Positions 46,514 through 57,558 of a stretch of 64,000 nt of DNA are shown one piece after another. The stretch spans positions 53,312 through 117,311 of the forward strand of contig MNCI01006816.1 in NCBI GenBank assembly GCA_015680685.1, read 5' to 3'. Under the pieces are notes generated by a model. That model was not told where the DNA came from, did not search any database, and saw only the letters and a program-made list of their open reading frames with translations. Numbering within the stretch: position 1 is the stretch's first letter; each line of letters opens with the position of its first letter. The DNA is from Gnetum montanum. Its lineage: Eukaryota > Streptophyta > Gnetopsida > Gnetales > Gnetaceae. Made by a program: the position numbers and the translations under genes.

Positions 46514-48350
46514 ATGTCTTCTTCTCATAGGAGCCTATCTCCACCTAGGACAAACCAAGTGCCTCAACAATACCAGGTGGTATATGCTCATCTTGCTAAG
46601 TATGTACCAGACTTCACCTTCGTCTTACATCAAGATGAAATGCTATGGTGGCATGGCATGGAAGGCAACATTATGTTGCCACCAGATCGATATGTTCCAG
46701 CTATTCTCCAACTAATTCTTGCATGACATGGACTTTAACATCTTCATGAGGAGTATGAGATGTGAGATCCCGATTCAAGGGATTACCATCCTACCAAAGC
46801 ACAAAGGTTAAGGAATCTTCAACTAGAGCAACAACATGAGCTTTCGAATGGCAAGGGGTCAAACATGTTTCCACCTCTGCCTGGCCCATTGGATGGAGGT
46901 GAACAGTTCTCTAGGGACTTTTTCTTTAGTGACACTCCTCTCTTTGACTTTGGTCTAGGGGCCCTCAACCAGAACATGCAATCAACAATTCATAATCCTA
47001 GTTCTAGTCTAAATGGATCCAATGACAAAAATGGATTTGGAGGAGCAATTCATGAAAAGGGGGCAAGTGGAAGTCAAGATCGTGATTTTGGTTATGATCA
47101 TTGAAGAGAAGGTAGTAGGCACCAGCACGATGCAAGCCCTCCTTCCTCTTCGCCTTCATCATATTCTTCTTCTTCTTTAGGGCATGATCATGATGGAGGT
47201 GACTGATGAGACTAAAACAATAGAAGGGACCATCAGGACAACCACGATCGAAGGCGTGGGCAATCTAGAGAGATCCACCACCATGAAAGAAGGGTTATTA
47301 GAGAACATCGTAGGCACCATTACTATGACATTGATGAACCTCTACTTGCCACTCGGAGCATGTTAAACATTACAGAGGCTATGAGGATTCCAACAAGGCA
47401 TGTAAAGGATAGCAAAATAAAGAGGTTGGACATGAACAACATCCCTTGGTTTGAGGGAGGCTACGATGTTGATCTGCAAAATCATCTCTAAGCTTTCCAA
47501 GATGCATGTGCCTTGCAAAATATTGAGAATGATTGGTAAAAGTTGAAATTATTTCCAAGGAAACTCATTAAGGAAGCAAAAATTTGGTACTGGTCCTTGG
47601 AACTACAATCAATCAGGTAGTGGAGTACATTGTTAGAATTGTTTAATGACAAATATCAAATATATTCTTGAGTGTTCAACTTGAGGAAGCAGATCCAAGG
47701 GTGGAAACAAGAAAACCATGAGCCCTTGGATGCTGTTATTGGTTGATACTACTCTCTGTTGCATAAGTGTCCTGACCATGGATATTCTTAGCTTGATCAA
47801 CTTTGCCATATTATAGATAGGTTGTGATCCGAAACAAGGAAAACCCTTGGCATTTATGCTCAAGGGAGACTAAAAAAGTTAAGCATCCATTAGATCCAAA
47901 AGTTAATTAAGCAGGTAGCCAGGGAGGAGGGAGAATTTTAGAAAGTGAGAAAGCGTAGAGGAATATAATAGGGATCCTTCCATTCGCAAAAGGAGGATTC
48001 GATTTTGTAATAGTGAGGATGAGTCAACAAGAGATGAGGTGGCTAATCTAAAAACCTTGCCACTCCAAAAATTTTAGTCCAAAATTACGGCTAAGGTTGA
48101 CCAATAATGGAACTCCATGGACAATAAGTTTCAAGTTGTTTTAAAAATTGCTGAGGAGTCCAAGGAACAAAGTGGTGAGAATGAGCACCAAAGATGTAAG
48201 GAAGTTGAATGTGCCATATCCAAGGATAAGGGTAAGATAGCTGTGATAGAGATGATTATAGACAACGAATCAGATGATGATGGTGGGTGTGACGTCTACC
48301 AGTATGAACATCCCAAGGGATGTTGTCCAGTTGTGTTACACTTGTAGGAA
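46514..48350 (+). pseudogene. gag: gag of element G (several stops)
   Basis: It starts at the ATG at 46,514 ('MSSSHRSLSPPRTNQ'). Conserved 'YVPDFTFVLHQDEM' and 'EGNIMLPPDRYVPA' precede an acidic/Ser-rich linker (46,865-47,200) and an Arg/His-rich stretch. The capsid-like domain begins 'NNIPWFEGGYDVDLQNHL' (about 47,435) and includes 'RKLIKEAKIWYWSLEL'. At about 48,290 'GCDVYQYEHPKGCCPVVLHL' may be a modified zinc knuckle, followed by a His/Tyr/Pro-rich tail. Five or more stops interrupt the frame. Confidence 0.85.
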
Positions 48351-48917
48351 TCTGGGATGTATGCCTTACATCCACAACTTGCACAAAGGCAAACACCTAA
48401 AAGATTACTTTATCCACAAGGAAACTCTTGATAATTCCACTAACCACAACAATATTATCCAAGTGGAACTCCACCATAACCTTATGAATTATACCAATAG
48501 TAATAGCAACCACAATCATGGGCGTTGGCACCTCCAAAATAGCAGTACCCCTACCAACAACCAGATCCCTATGGTTATTATGTTTAGCAACATTCATCTC
48601 CACGAGACTCTCCTAGTCATGTTGCTACTTACCAACATCACCACTACCCTCTTGAAGTTTACCAACCTCCATATGCAAGGAGGGATGCCACCTACTATCC
48701 TCATGCTCCTCCTATTCCTACACCTACTATTCTACCTCCTGCATAGCTACCACTAGCTCCATCCATGCAAGGTGAATTGCCTACCCAACCATAGCATAGA
48801 AACGCTATGAGGGCAATTAATCTGCAATCGATTAGCCAACCAAGTGGGTCAAAACCATGATCAAAGAAAAGACCCTTCTTCTAACCTCGTAGTCCACCAA
48901 AGCCCTTAGACACACTA

Positions 48918-49613
48918 GTGGTTGGTGGCCTTGCTCCTCCACCTTCCTCTACATCACCTTTATCTGAGTCCCCTTCAAACCCAAATCCCTCTCGAATCCA
49001 TGTTGTGATGTTGACCCATGTTGTATCTGATTGGATTCGATCCAACAACCTACCTAGGAAGTTAGCCAATCCCAAGAGTCCCTTAGTATATTTACAAATT
49101 GTTGGGAATGAGCCTTGCAAAGCTCTTCTTAACTTTGGTTCTAGTGTTAATTTGATCTTGTATGAGATGTACACTACATGGAACCTTTCTTCCTTGAAGA
49201 AGAGCAACATCAGGTTGGAGTTGGTAGACTAGTCCATTACTATTCCATTGAGACTAGCAGAAGACATCATGATCACCATTGGTGGGTGGTCATATCTTGC
49301 CAACTTCCTAGTAATCAAGGTGGAGAACTATAAGCAGGACTTTCCAATTATTATGGGAAGGATTTGGTTAAGCACTATTGATGCCAAAATGAGCATTAGA
49401 GATTTTTCCTTAGAGATATCCAAAGAAAATGAATTTAGGAAGATTAAAAAGAAGAGGGTTCCATGTATTGCGTACAGTGATTCAAGGTGCCATTGTGTGC
49501 AAAAGCAATGGCCAGTGAAGCAAACATCTATCTCTGCATGCAAGCAATGTGCGTTGGAAGGTGAAATCCAAATATGTCAGTACGTAGCAACCATAAAACA
49601 AGAAGGCACCTAG
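48918..49613 (+). pseudogene. pol: Aspartic protease region of element G
   Basis: Reads 'PCKALLNFGSSVNLILYEMY', so the active-site D-S-G is changed to N-F-G, which would abolish activity. 'DFPIIMGRIWLSTIDAKM' is intact. Two open frames (48,918-49,232 and 49,248-49,613) are separated by one stop at about 49,231. The product would be the retropepsin that cuts the gag-pol polyprotein. Confidence 0.82.
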
Positions 49614-49760
49614 TGGCTAATAGTTAGTTCTAGTAGTAGTACATTATGCATGGAACATATTGCTGGCCGAATATGTGATTATGTTGCAAGTATGGATGAA
49701 CTCAAGAAAATTCATCACTAGCTCTCCAAGGAACTAAATGATGATCTCAATTGGGAAGAG

Positions 49761-51500
49761 TTGGAGATTCCTAATAATTTCAAACAAGAACCCCTTGAAT
49801 TAAGGACACTACTAACAAGAATGAAGTATGCATTCTTAAAAAATGGAAAGCTAGTCATTATTAATGCTAAACGTATTGCAAGACAAAAGAAGATGTTGAT
49901 GAATGTTGTGGAAAAATGGTTAGTAGCCTTTGCCTGGTCATCTTTTGAGCTTATAGGAATAGATCCAAGAATATGCCAACATCAAATAAGTCAAAATGAC
50001 AGCTGCAATGGTGATTGAATCCCAAATTAAAGCAGATTATCAAAGAGGATATTGAGAACCTCCTCAAGGTGGGATTCATCTACCTTGTTGCAAATAGTGA
50101 GTGGGTTAGCCCACTCATGATTATGCCCAAGAAAGGAGGTAAATGGCAAGTGTGCATCGACTTCTAGCTACTCAATATGGCAACTTCCAAAGATCATTTT
50201 CCATTGCCCTTTATTGACCAAGTTCTGGATACCATTTCTGGGCATAACTACTACAGCTTTTTGAATGGTTATAGTGGCTATAACCAAATCAAAATCACAC
50301 TAGGGGACCAAGCAAAGACAACTTTCACAAGTTCTTCAGGTACTTTCACTTACTATCAAATGCCATTCATTCTATGTAATGCCCCAACTACATTTCAATG
50401 ATTAGTCCTTAGCATTTTCCAACAAAAAATTGGTAGCGAGGTAGAAGTCTTCATGGATGACTTTTCTACCTACAGAGCTATGTTTGAGCAAGCCCTTGAT
50501 AGTCTTGAGTAGGTGTTAAGGAGATGTGTCAAAACAAAACTTTAGCTCAATTGGCAAAAGAGCCATCTTAAGGTCTAGGAAGGCATAGTCTTGGGGCATT
50601 GTATCTCAAAAGCAAGAATCGAGGTGGACCCTGAAAAGATAAGGGTCATCCAAGGAATAACCCATCAACCAGAAATAGTTAAAGAAGTGCAATCATTTCT
50701 TGGTCATACTGGCTACTACTAGTGCTTCATCTAGAACTTTTCCAAAATTGCCAAGCCATTGGTTGAATTAACAAAGAAAGATGCATCATTTGTTTGGACC
50801 CCTACATGTAAAATAACATTTCAATAACTGAAGCAGAAGCTTGTTGAGACCCCAATTTTACAAGCACCTAATTGATCTAGGCCATTTCATGTGATGACCG
50901 ATGCATCAAATTATGCTTTGGGGGCAGTGCTTACGTAGATGGATGATCAAACACATCCATATTACATTCACTGTGCAAGCTAGAGTATTGCAAGTGCACA
51001 GCTGAACTACATCACTACAAAAAAAGAGTTGATGGCAATGATGTTTGCCTTAGAAAAGTTCAAGCACTCTGTGCTTGGTTATAAAGTGTTCATGCACACA
51101 GATCATAGCACCATCCAGTTTTTAATGAATAAACCAATGGTAAGCCTCCATGTCATACGGTGGCTCATGATTTTGCAAGAGTTCAATCTCACAATGGTAG
51201 ATCGAAAGGATGTGAAAAATGTGGTCATCGAACACTTATCATGGCTAAGATGGGATGACAAGGAGAAAGAGAGCCCCTTATCTAATCAATTTCCTGATGA
51301 ATATCTCTTTGTAGGGGCTATTAGTGCACAAATGCCTAATGAACCAAGATGGTATGATGTCATTCTTACTTATTTGCTCAAGCAAGAACTGTCGCAAGGG
51401 CTAAACACCTGGAAGAAACAACAGTTTCTTCACCAGGTTAAGCATTTCATGGAAATTAACAAGAACCTTTACAAAGTATGTCTCGATGGTCTGGTACGCT
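49761..51500 (+). pseudogene. pol: Reverse transcriptase and RNase H of element G
   Basis: A pre-RT region is open at 49,761-50,018. RT reads 'MPKKGGKWQVCIDF', 'YSGYNQIKI', 'QMPFILCNAPTTFQ' and the catalytic box 'VFMDDF' (about 50,450) with both aspartates. The thumb/connection region has 'VQSFLGHTGYY'. RNase H has 'VMTDASNYALGAVL' (Asp), 'TTKKELMAMMFALEKF' (Glu) and 'HTDHSTIQFLMN' (Asp), with an open frame 51,029-51,502 that also covers the start of the integrase linker. Stops in RT and the connection are mostly TAG or TGA where Gln or Trp is expected. Confidence 0.9.
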
Positions 51501-52640
51501 AGTGTGTCCCTAACACAGATCAACTATGTGTTCTCCAGGATGCTCATGAAGGCCCTTGTTGGGGCCATTATGTTGGGAGATGCATGGCCATAAAACTCCT
51601 CATGGTAGGATATTATTAGCCAACAATCTTCAAAGATGCATACCAGTTCATCTGTGCTTGTGATCATTGTCAAAGAGATGGTGGAATGACAACTTGAATG
51701 TAGGGGCCACAGCAATGGATTCAACCTCTCAAGCCATTTGATATTTGGGGCATTGACTTTATGGGTCTCATCGTGCCTATGTCAAATGGAAAGGTGTATA
51801 TAATAGTCGCAGTTGACTATTGCACTAAGTGGATAGAAACAATAGTCATCACTGATTGTACATTCATTACTGCTACTCGATTTGTACAATAGAACATCAA
51901 AAATAGGTTTGGTATGCCTCATGCATTAATTTGTGACAATGGAACTCATTTCATAGGTGCCACTTTTCGAAAACTTATGTAGCGCTTGGGGGTTGAGCAC
52001 AAACTCACAACACCTTATCACCCTCAAGCCAATGGGCAAGCTAAAGTCACTAATCGAGAGATTACAAAAATTCTAACACACACTATTAGCAAGTACCAAA
52101 GGGACTAGAGCACTAAACTAAACAATGCCCTTTGGGCCTATTGCTCCACATGAAAGCTTTCCATAGGTTATTCTCCCTATGAGCTCATATACAGAAAACT
52201 ACCAACACTACCCATTCAATCCAAGCTCCGTACACTCTCTATAGCCTATGACCTTCACATGGATCTAAGTCTAGCACAAAAGGAAAGATTAATGAACCTC
52301 AACTTGCTAAATGAAAATTGATTAATGGCCCTATCATCCAACAAAGTGCATAAGGCACGCAACAAGAAATGCCATGACCTCAAAATAAGAAAAGTCAAGT
52401 TTCAAACATTATGGGAAGGACCTTACATTATCGAAGAGACTTTTCTATCTAGGACCATGATCATATATAAACCTGACAGCCCAGACAAGAAGCAATTAGT
52501 CAACATCCAACAATTGAAACCTTTCCATGAGCCCAAGCCAACCAACTCAACAAACACCTCACAAGATGGACAACCACGCTCAATCTTTTGGATCTCCTCC
52601 TTCCAACTTAGTCATGGGGGAGATGGCCATCCATACTAAC
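51500..52640 (+). pseudogene. pol: Integrase of element G
   Basis: The HHCC zinc finger is visible ('HEGPCWGHYVGRC' then 'CACDHCQRDGG'). The core has the first Asp in 'WGIDFMG' and the second in 'LICDNGTHF', but the catalytic Glu position reads 'NGQAKVTNRE', Lys instead of Glu. The C-terminal GPY/F-type SH3-like domain is present ('TLWEGPYIIEETF', open 52,325-52,639). No chromodomain was seen. The tail 'LVMGEMA' in another frame marks the conserved post-integrase boundary. Confidence 0.88.
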
Positions 52641-53449
52641 ACTTTAAGTGGGTCCTTAGTCTTTCAACTTTTTGTTTTACACATTTTTGGTTTTACAAAT
52701 TTTTGTTTTTCATATTCTTTGTTTTACATGTTTTTGTTTTTCAAGTTATTAATCTTTTCTAAATTTTTGTTTTACACCATCATTAGTATATTTAATATTT
52801 CTTGAATATCTTTTACTTTCTTTTATATTTTCTCATGTTTGGTGTAATTTTCTACTCTTCTTGCTAATAAGGTGCCAGGTACAATGGTAATATGCTACTT
52901 GATGGTGGTATGTATCATTTGTGATTTGATTGTCGATGTCTGGTTTTTTACTTTGAATGTTGTTGTTGATAACTAGGACATGGTTTCTTTTCATGTAATA
53001 GGCAGTGAGTCTACATTATCCACCCATCCACACACTCTATGGTTTTCCTTATTTTGGAAATGTACAGTCCCTTTTTCATTAATAAAAATTTAATAAATTT
53101 GTGACTTGTGTAGTTTTCGAAATTGGAAAGGATTCAAAGGTTTAGACCAGATTTGGCTTCAAAAGGGTGTAGTATTCTTTGTGCTTTTTTATTTTCCTGT
53201 GTGTGGGGGTGTTCTCGTGAACTTCTCACCATTCTGTGTCATTCCACAATAAGTCAAATAAGTCTTTGCATGGTATATATATATATATGAGGATTCAAAG
53301 CACACCCCTTGGACAAAATAAATGCAAAAATGCATGGGTCTTTGCATGGCGTGGTTCCCATTCAAAAAAAATATTGGAATTCAAAGCATACCCCTTAGAC
53401 TAAATAAAAGGGCTACAAGCACTAGTTATGGGACTTTTCTTATCTCCTC
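52641..53449 (+). other. Post-integrase region of element G, left part
   Basis: T-rich non-coding sequence with an (AT)n run near 53,276-53,288 and a near-repeat of 'ttcaaagca(c/t)accccttgga' at about 53,295 and 53,380. It ends at the TCCTC target site of LTR H. Confidence 0.6.
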
Positions 53450-54182
53450 TGATGAGTGGCGAGGTACCCCTACACTCAACCATACGAATACGAGCGTGCA
53501 CGCGCGATCTGGTCGAACTCCGCAGACTAAATGCCTTAACGCCACAAGAAATACTTGGGGTTAATCATTCGTTGTCTTCCTAGGCTTGCTTGCATGTGTC
53601 ACGGTGTATGGTTAAGCAAGTCTGAGGTATGTGATTTTTTTGGTATTTTTCAGTTTATCGCCTATGCTATGAGAGAAAGGGTTGAGAAACTAACTAACTC
53701 TAACTAATGTCCTAAGTCTAAATTAACTAGNNNNNNNNNNNNNNNNNNNNNNNNNNNNNNNNNNNNNNNNNNNNNNNNNNNNNNNNNNNNNNNNNNNNNN
53801 NNNNNNNNNNNNNNNNNNNNNNNNNNNNNNNNNNNNNNNNNNNNNNNNNNNNNNNNNNNNNNNNNNNNNNNNNNNNNNNNNNNNNNNNNNNNNNNNNNNN
53901 NNNNNNNNNNNNNNNNNNNNNNNNNNNNNNNNNNNNNNNNNNNNNNNNNNNNNNNNNNNNNNNNNNNNNNNNNNNNNNNNNNNNNNNNNNNNNNNNNNNN
54001 NNNNNNNNNNNNNNNNNNNNNNNNNNNNNNNNNNNNNNNNNNNNNNNNNNNNNNNNNNNNNNNNNNNNNNNNNNNNNNNNNNNNNNNNNNNNNNNNNNNN
54101 NNNNNNNNNNNNNNNNNNNNNNNNNNNNNNNNNNNNNNNNNNNNNNNNNNNNNNNNNNNNNNNNNNNNNNNNNNNNNNNNNN
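53450..54182 (-). mobile_element. LTR H, probable solo LTR nested in G, body lost in N gap
   Basis: TGATGAGTGGCGAGG at 53,450 is the end of an element-A-like LTR in minus orientation, readable to 53,730. Then a 452-base N run extends to 54,182. TCCTC precedes it (53,445-53,449) and also follows the gap (54,183-54,187). Removing one copy rejoins '...ctcctctaactaaggccc', matching the uninterrupted equivalent in D near 40,972. A solo LTR of about 850 bp would fit; a full element collapsed in the gap cannot be excluded. Confidence 0.75.
53731..54182. other. Assembly gap (452 N)
   Basis: Run of N. Its flanks show it conceals the rest of LTR H; its true length is unknown. Confidence 0.99.
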
Positions 54183-54187
54183 TCCTC

Positions 54188-55339
54188 TAACTAAGGCCCA
54201 TTCTCACTTCCTACTTCTTCTCCAATTTGGAATGGTGGTTGTTTTGTTGGAGCATTCTTGTATCTCAGGGGATGGACTAGTCTTAGAACGTTGATGTGAA
54301 GTCAATGAAAGTGGTTGGTTTTGGCCTAGACTAAGGATGGATCCTACTGAGTCATTTAATCACAAACTCCACAAGGGACTTCATGTGAACATAATTAGGA
54401 ACTCCATTCCATTCTCTCTCTCATCCTTCTATGCTTTTCATGTCTCACCTCACTACCGGTTTCATGTTTTGATTTGATGTTCTAGTTTGATGTGTCAGGA
54501 TTCTTAGTTAGTTACTTCTAGGTTTTTGTACTTAACCTTCCATAGACATTAATCATCCACAAAGCCCACGAAATCCTTGGTTTGAAGTTATGCAAGGGCA
54601 TAAAATGCCTATGCCTACTTTGGGGAGGACCCACTTGCATATCTTTTGGTTTGGTTAGGTTCTTTAACCTTAGACATTTTTACAATCGAATTCTTTTTAT
54701 TTACCCCATCAATGCCATCCAATTGGGCGCATCTTCACAATTGTTTTTAGTGAATTCTTTCTTTTTATCATTGTAAATTTCTATACCCTCTTTTTAGTAT
54801 TCCTTCTATTAATCTTTTTCTAAATTTTATGGACTGCTTCTCTTACCTAACCTATTTTTCAGTCTTACCACTAACATTATCAAGCATTTAATCTACCGCA
54901 ATCACAACTTAGCTAGGTATAACCACTAATAAGACAAGGTATTCAACTGCTATGTGTTACACTTTATATACTAATTCTTGATTTTGTTGTGATTGCAATG
55001 GGAAGCATGGACTGGAAGTGGGACTATCTTCACCAAGGATGATGCAACAATATCACTCACAAGAGATTGTTCATGATCGCTGGATCTCTTCTACCTCTCC
55101 TTCATTCTTCTGTTGCCAAGATGGGTTGGATGTCCATTGGATCCAAGGGTGTTCTTTCTTATTGTCATGAACACCCAATTTTGTACACAGTTGTAATGAT
55201 GTATGATTGAGCACTTCTATATTTGTCTGTTTCCTTTGTGTCACTTTGCATGTCAGTCAAACATTCCATACCTCCTAATATATTTTGTAAGGGACTTGTT
55301 CCTATTCATCTATACTCGAGGATGAGTTTTTATTCAATC
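54188..55339 (+). other. Post-integrase region of element G, right part
   Basis: Non-coding. It shares blocks with D ('taactaaggccca', 'ggaggacccacttgcat') and with F near the polypurine tract ('ctcgaggatga(g/a)tttt(t/c)att'). No extra ORF and no internal palindrome-TATA module. Confidence 0.6.
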
Positions 55340-55348
55340 GTGGGGGTA
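55340..55348 (+). other. Polypurine tract of element G
   Basis: GTGGGGGTA abutting the 3' LTR. Confidence 0.85.
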
Positions 55349-55979
55349 TGATGAATTGTGTTTTACATGAGCCCCAATATTTGGGTGGCCGCGATATCGA
55401 GTACATGATAGATGTGATATCAGGTATGCGATATTGTGGGGTATTCCTGGGCCTATAATATAGCCCTTGGGCATACAATTTAGGAGGAGTTTTTTAGTCA
55501 AGTGGCGAAAATTTTGTAGTTTGTTCATTTGAGAGTTAAAATGTTTTCCAAGTGCTTGTAGTAGGAGGTTTAAGTGTGATTGGATCTTTATTCAAGCATT
55601 GATGTACCTGAACACACCATTGTGTTGGTAATAACGACAAGCTCTTTGATTCATCCTTGCAGCACTTGAGACTTTCTTTCTTTATGCATTTATACATTGT
55701 GATTTCATGCAGTTCACATTTAACGTTATTCATTCAACAATTAATTTTGATTAATTAAGAAATTAATTAAAATACACAAGCATGACCCCTTNGCCTCAGT
55801 CACACTTAACCATACACTTGCATTTCACAAGTGAGATTGGGAAGACAACGAACAGACAACACAAACTCACCATTTAGCTCTAGCATACTTCATAATTAAA
55901 GTCTACGGAATTCAACCAGATCGCATGTGAACGCCTATGATTCGTATAGTTGGGCATAGGGGTACCTCGCCGCTCATCA
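55349..55979 (+). repeat. 3' LTR of element G, about 237 bases missing at an N
   Basis: It aligns with 45,483-46,350 but is only 631 bp. At the N (55,792) the sequence jumps from 'gacccctt' to 'gcctcagtcaca', skipping the part between 45,950 and about 46,165 of the 5' LTR, so the gap was closed too tightly. Ends CTCATCA. Confidence 0.93.
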
Positions 55980-56146
55980 CATGCCCATTGAGTTAGCACA
56001 AGTCATGATTAGGAAGACAATGACTAGCAATGCCATGTTTAACTATCTAGGATAATAGCCACTTAGATGAGGTCAATGGAATTCAACTAAATCATGTGTA
56101 CATGCTTGTAATTTATCTGGTTGGACATAGGGAACACTCGCCTATG
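55980..56146 (+). repeat. U5 end of an LTR flanking element G, probably of D
   Basis: 'ttaggaagacaatgactagcaa', 'aattcaactaaatcatgtg' and 'tggttggacatagggaaca' align with the last 170 bases of G's own LTR and therefore belong to a second, older LTR. With 44,440-45,482 on the other side of G it would make one LTR of element D. Confidence 0.6.
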
Positions 56147-56169
56147 AACAAAAAAGAAAATCAATACAA

Positions 56170-56870
56170 GAGTTACCTTAAGGTCCTATGAAAGTAAATA
56201 ATGAAGATTGAGGAAATCTAGTAAGGCCATTGCAAATCAAATGATCAAAAATGTTTATCCATTCTAATAGTTGTTGACCCATCTTATTAATAGTGCCATG
56301 TGTAGAATGTCATGTCTAACTATGAAGTTCAACAATGTCTAAATTGCCAACATTATGTTGTCATTGAATAATTTTTATTTGTTGTAAACCTATCCTTGCA
56401 TTAAAATCTCCACAAATAAATACTAAGCCTTTTGCTGCAAATTCTACAATAGCTCTGCCTAACAATTGAAAAGGATGATCACAAGACAGCTTGATAGAAT
56501 CATACAATGTAGCATATCTAAGAGCAAAATAGCATACAACAAGGAAAGTGCAACCATGTTAACATAAGATTTTTAGCCAAACATATTGTTTATGATCATG
56601 AATTTTTCCTAAAACTACACAATTTTCAAGAGATTTCCTCACTAACACTACAATGTCCTTAGAAGGTTTTCCTTTTTGCCTTATTCTTGTATTTCTTGCA
56701 ACAAATTTAATAAATCTAGAAACTTCTAAATCTATAGAACCAACATCTTCCCAAGTTTCAACAAACCCAAAAATATCAAAGCTATCAAAGAAGCTAATAC
56801 TATTCAAAGAACCAACTTTATTTGCAATTCCACTATCAATGTTAAGAAATACACACCTTAATCTCACCAT
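56170..56870 (-). pseudogene. LINE endonuclease fragment
   Basis: The first 103 codons are open from the ATG at 56,870 and the rest is in broken frames. 'DIFGFVETW' near the start and 'VFICGDFNARIG' near 56,390 are hallmarks of the apurinic-like endonuclease (exonuclease-endonuclease-phosphatase fold) of non-LTR retrotransposons. The 'SCID' tail near 56,180 is also typical. The enzyme would nick target DNA for target-primed reverse transcription. Broken copy. Confidence 0.72.
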
Positions 56871-56989
56871 CCATTTGTATAAGTATGAAGTATTTGAGTT
56901 GTTTGCTTTATGTAATTTTATTTATTTCAATTCTAATCTTCTTATTTTTATTACTTGCTTTTCATTAAAAATGTACTTGGTGTATTTTT

Positions 56990-57460
56990 TTTTTTATTAA
57001 TTCTTAATCCCTTGATTCTAGGGTAGTTCTTCAAGCCTCCATTTTTACAAGGACTTCCTTTGGTTTATATACCAACACAATATCATTTGCAAAAGACATA
57101 AATCAAGAGATATCATCTTGTATTTCTTTAACTAGCTTATCCATAATAATGACAAAACAAATCCTTGATGCAGCTTTATGTTCATAAGGAAGTTTGTAGT
57201 CTCTCCATAGATAGTGCAAACTCCCATTATAGCTCCACTGTGCTTATGTTGAAAAACCTTTATGTATTGATTAGAAATATCTTTCCTTTTAAAGTCCATT
57301 AAATGATCTCTTGGTGGACTCTATTATAAACTTTCTCTAAGTCAATGAAAATCATATTTAAATTTATCTTCTTACATCTAAATTTCTCCATGAATTTTCT
57401 AAGGAAGAAAATAACTTTCATAGTCATTCTCTGAGCATAAAATCAAATTGATTCTCTAAG
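56990..57460 (-). pseudogene. LINE reverse transcriptase fragment
   Basis: Minus-strand reading gives 'MEKFRCKKINLNMIFIDLEK' (about 57,390), where the block with an Asp followed by 'LEKVYN' is RT motif A. Then 'VIIMDKLVKEIQDDIS' and 'MSFANDIVLVYKPKE' (about 57,090), which is the FADD motif with Asp to Asn. The block resembles RTE-like plant LINEs. It lies upstream, in reading direction, of the endonuclease fragment, the reverse of a normal LINE, so the two pieces come from different copies or were rearranged. Confidence 0.72.
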
Positions 57461-57558
57461 TAGTTCATTGTTAACTGTTTCTATAACACTGCAATGATTT
57501 TATGGGGAAAAATAAACAGTTGAGTTTTGTTGTTTCATGATAACAATTTGGATGATGC

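Larger units (their letters stand above)
45483..55979 (+). mobile_element. Element G: full-length Ty3/gypsy retrotransposon
   Basis: LTRs at 45,483-46,350 and 55,349-55,979 share TGATGAATNGTGTTTTAC starts and CTCATCA ends. Flanks are CATAC and CATGC, a 5-bp target duplication with one transition. Between them lie a primer site, gag, protease, RT, RNase H, integrase, a long post-integrase region and a polypurine tract. It lacks the extra ORF and internal promoter module. A probable solo LTR (H) with TCCTC duplication lies in the post-integrase region at the N gap. Stops occur throughout gag-pol, so it is inactive, but it is the best-preserved pol here. Confidence 0.95.

Noticed and set aside
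48881-49210. 109-codon minus-strand frame
   Set aside because: Antisense of element G's protease region, which has recognisable motifs on the plus strand.
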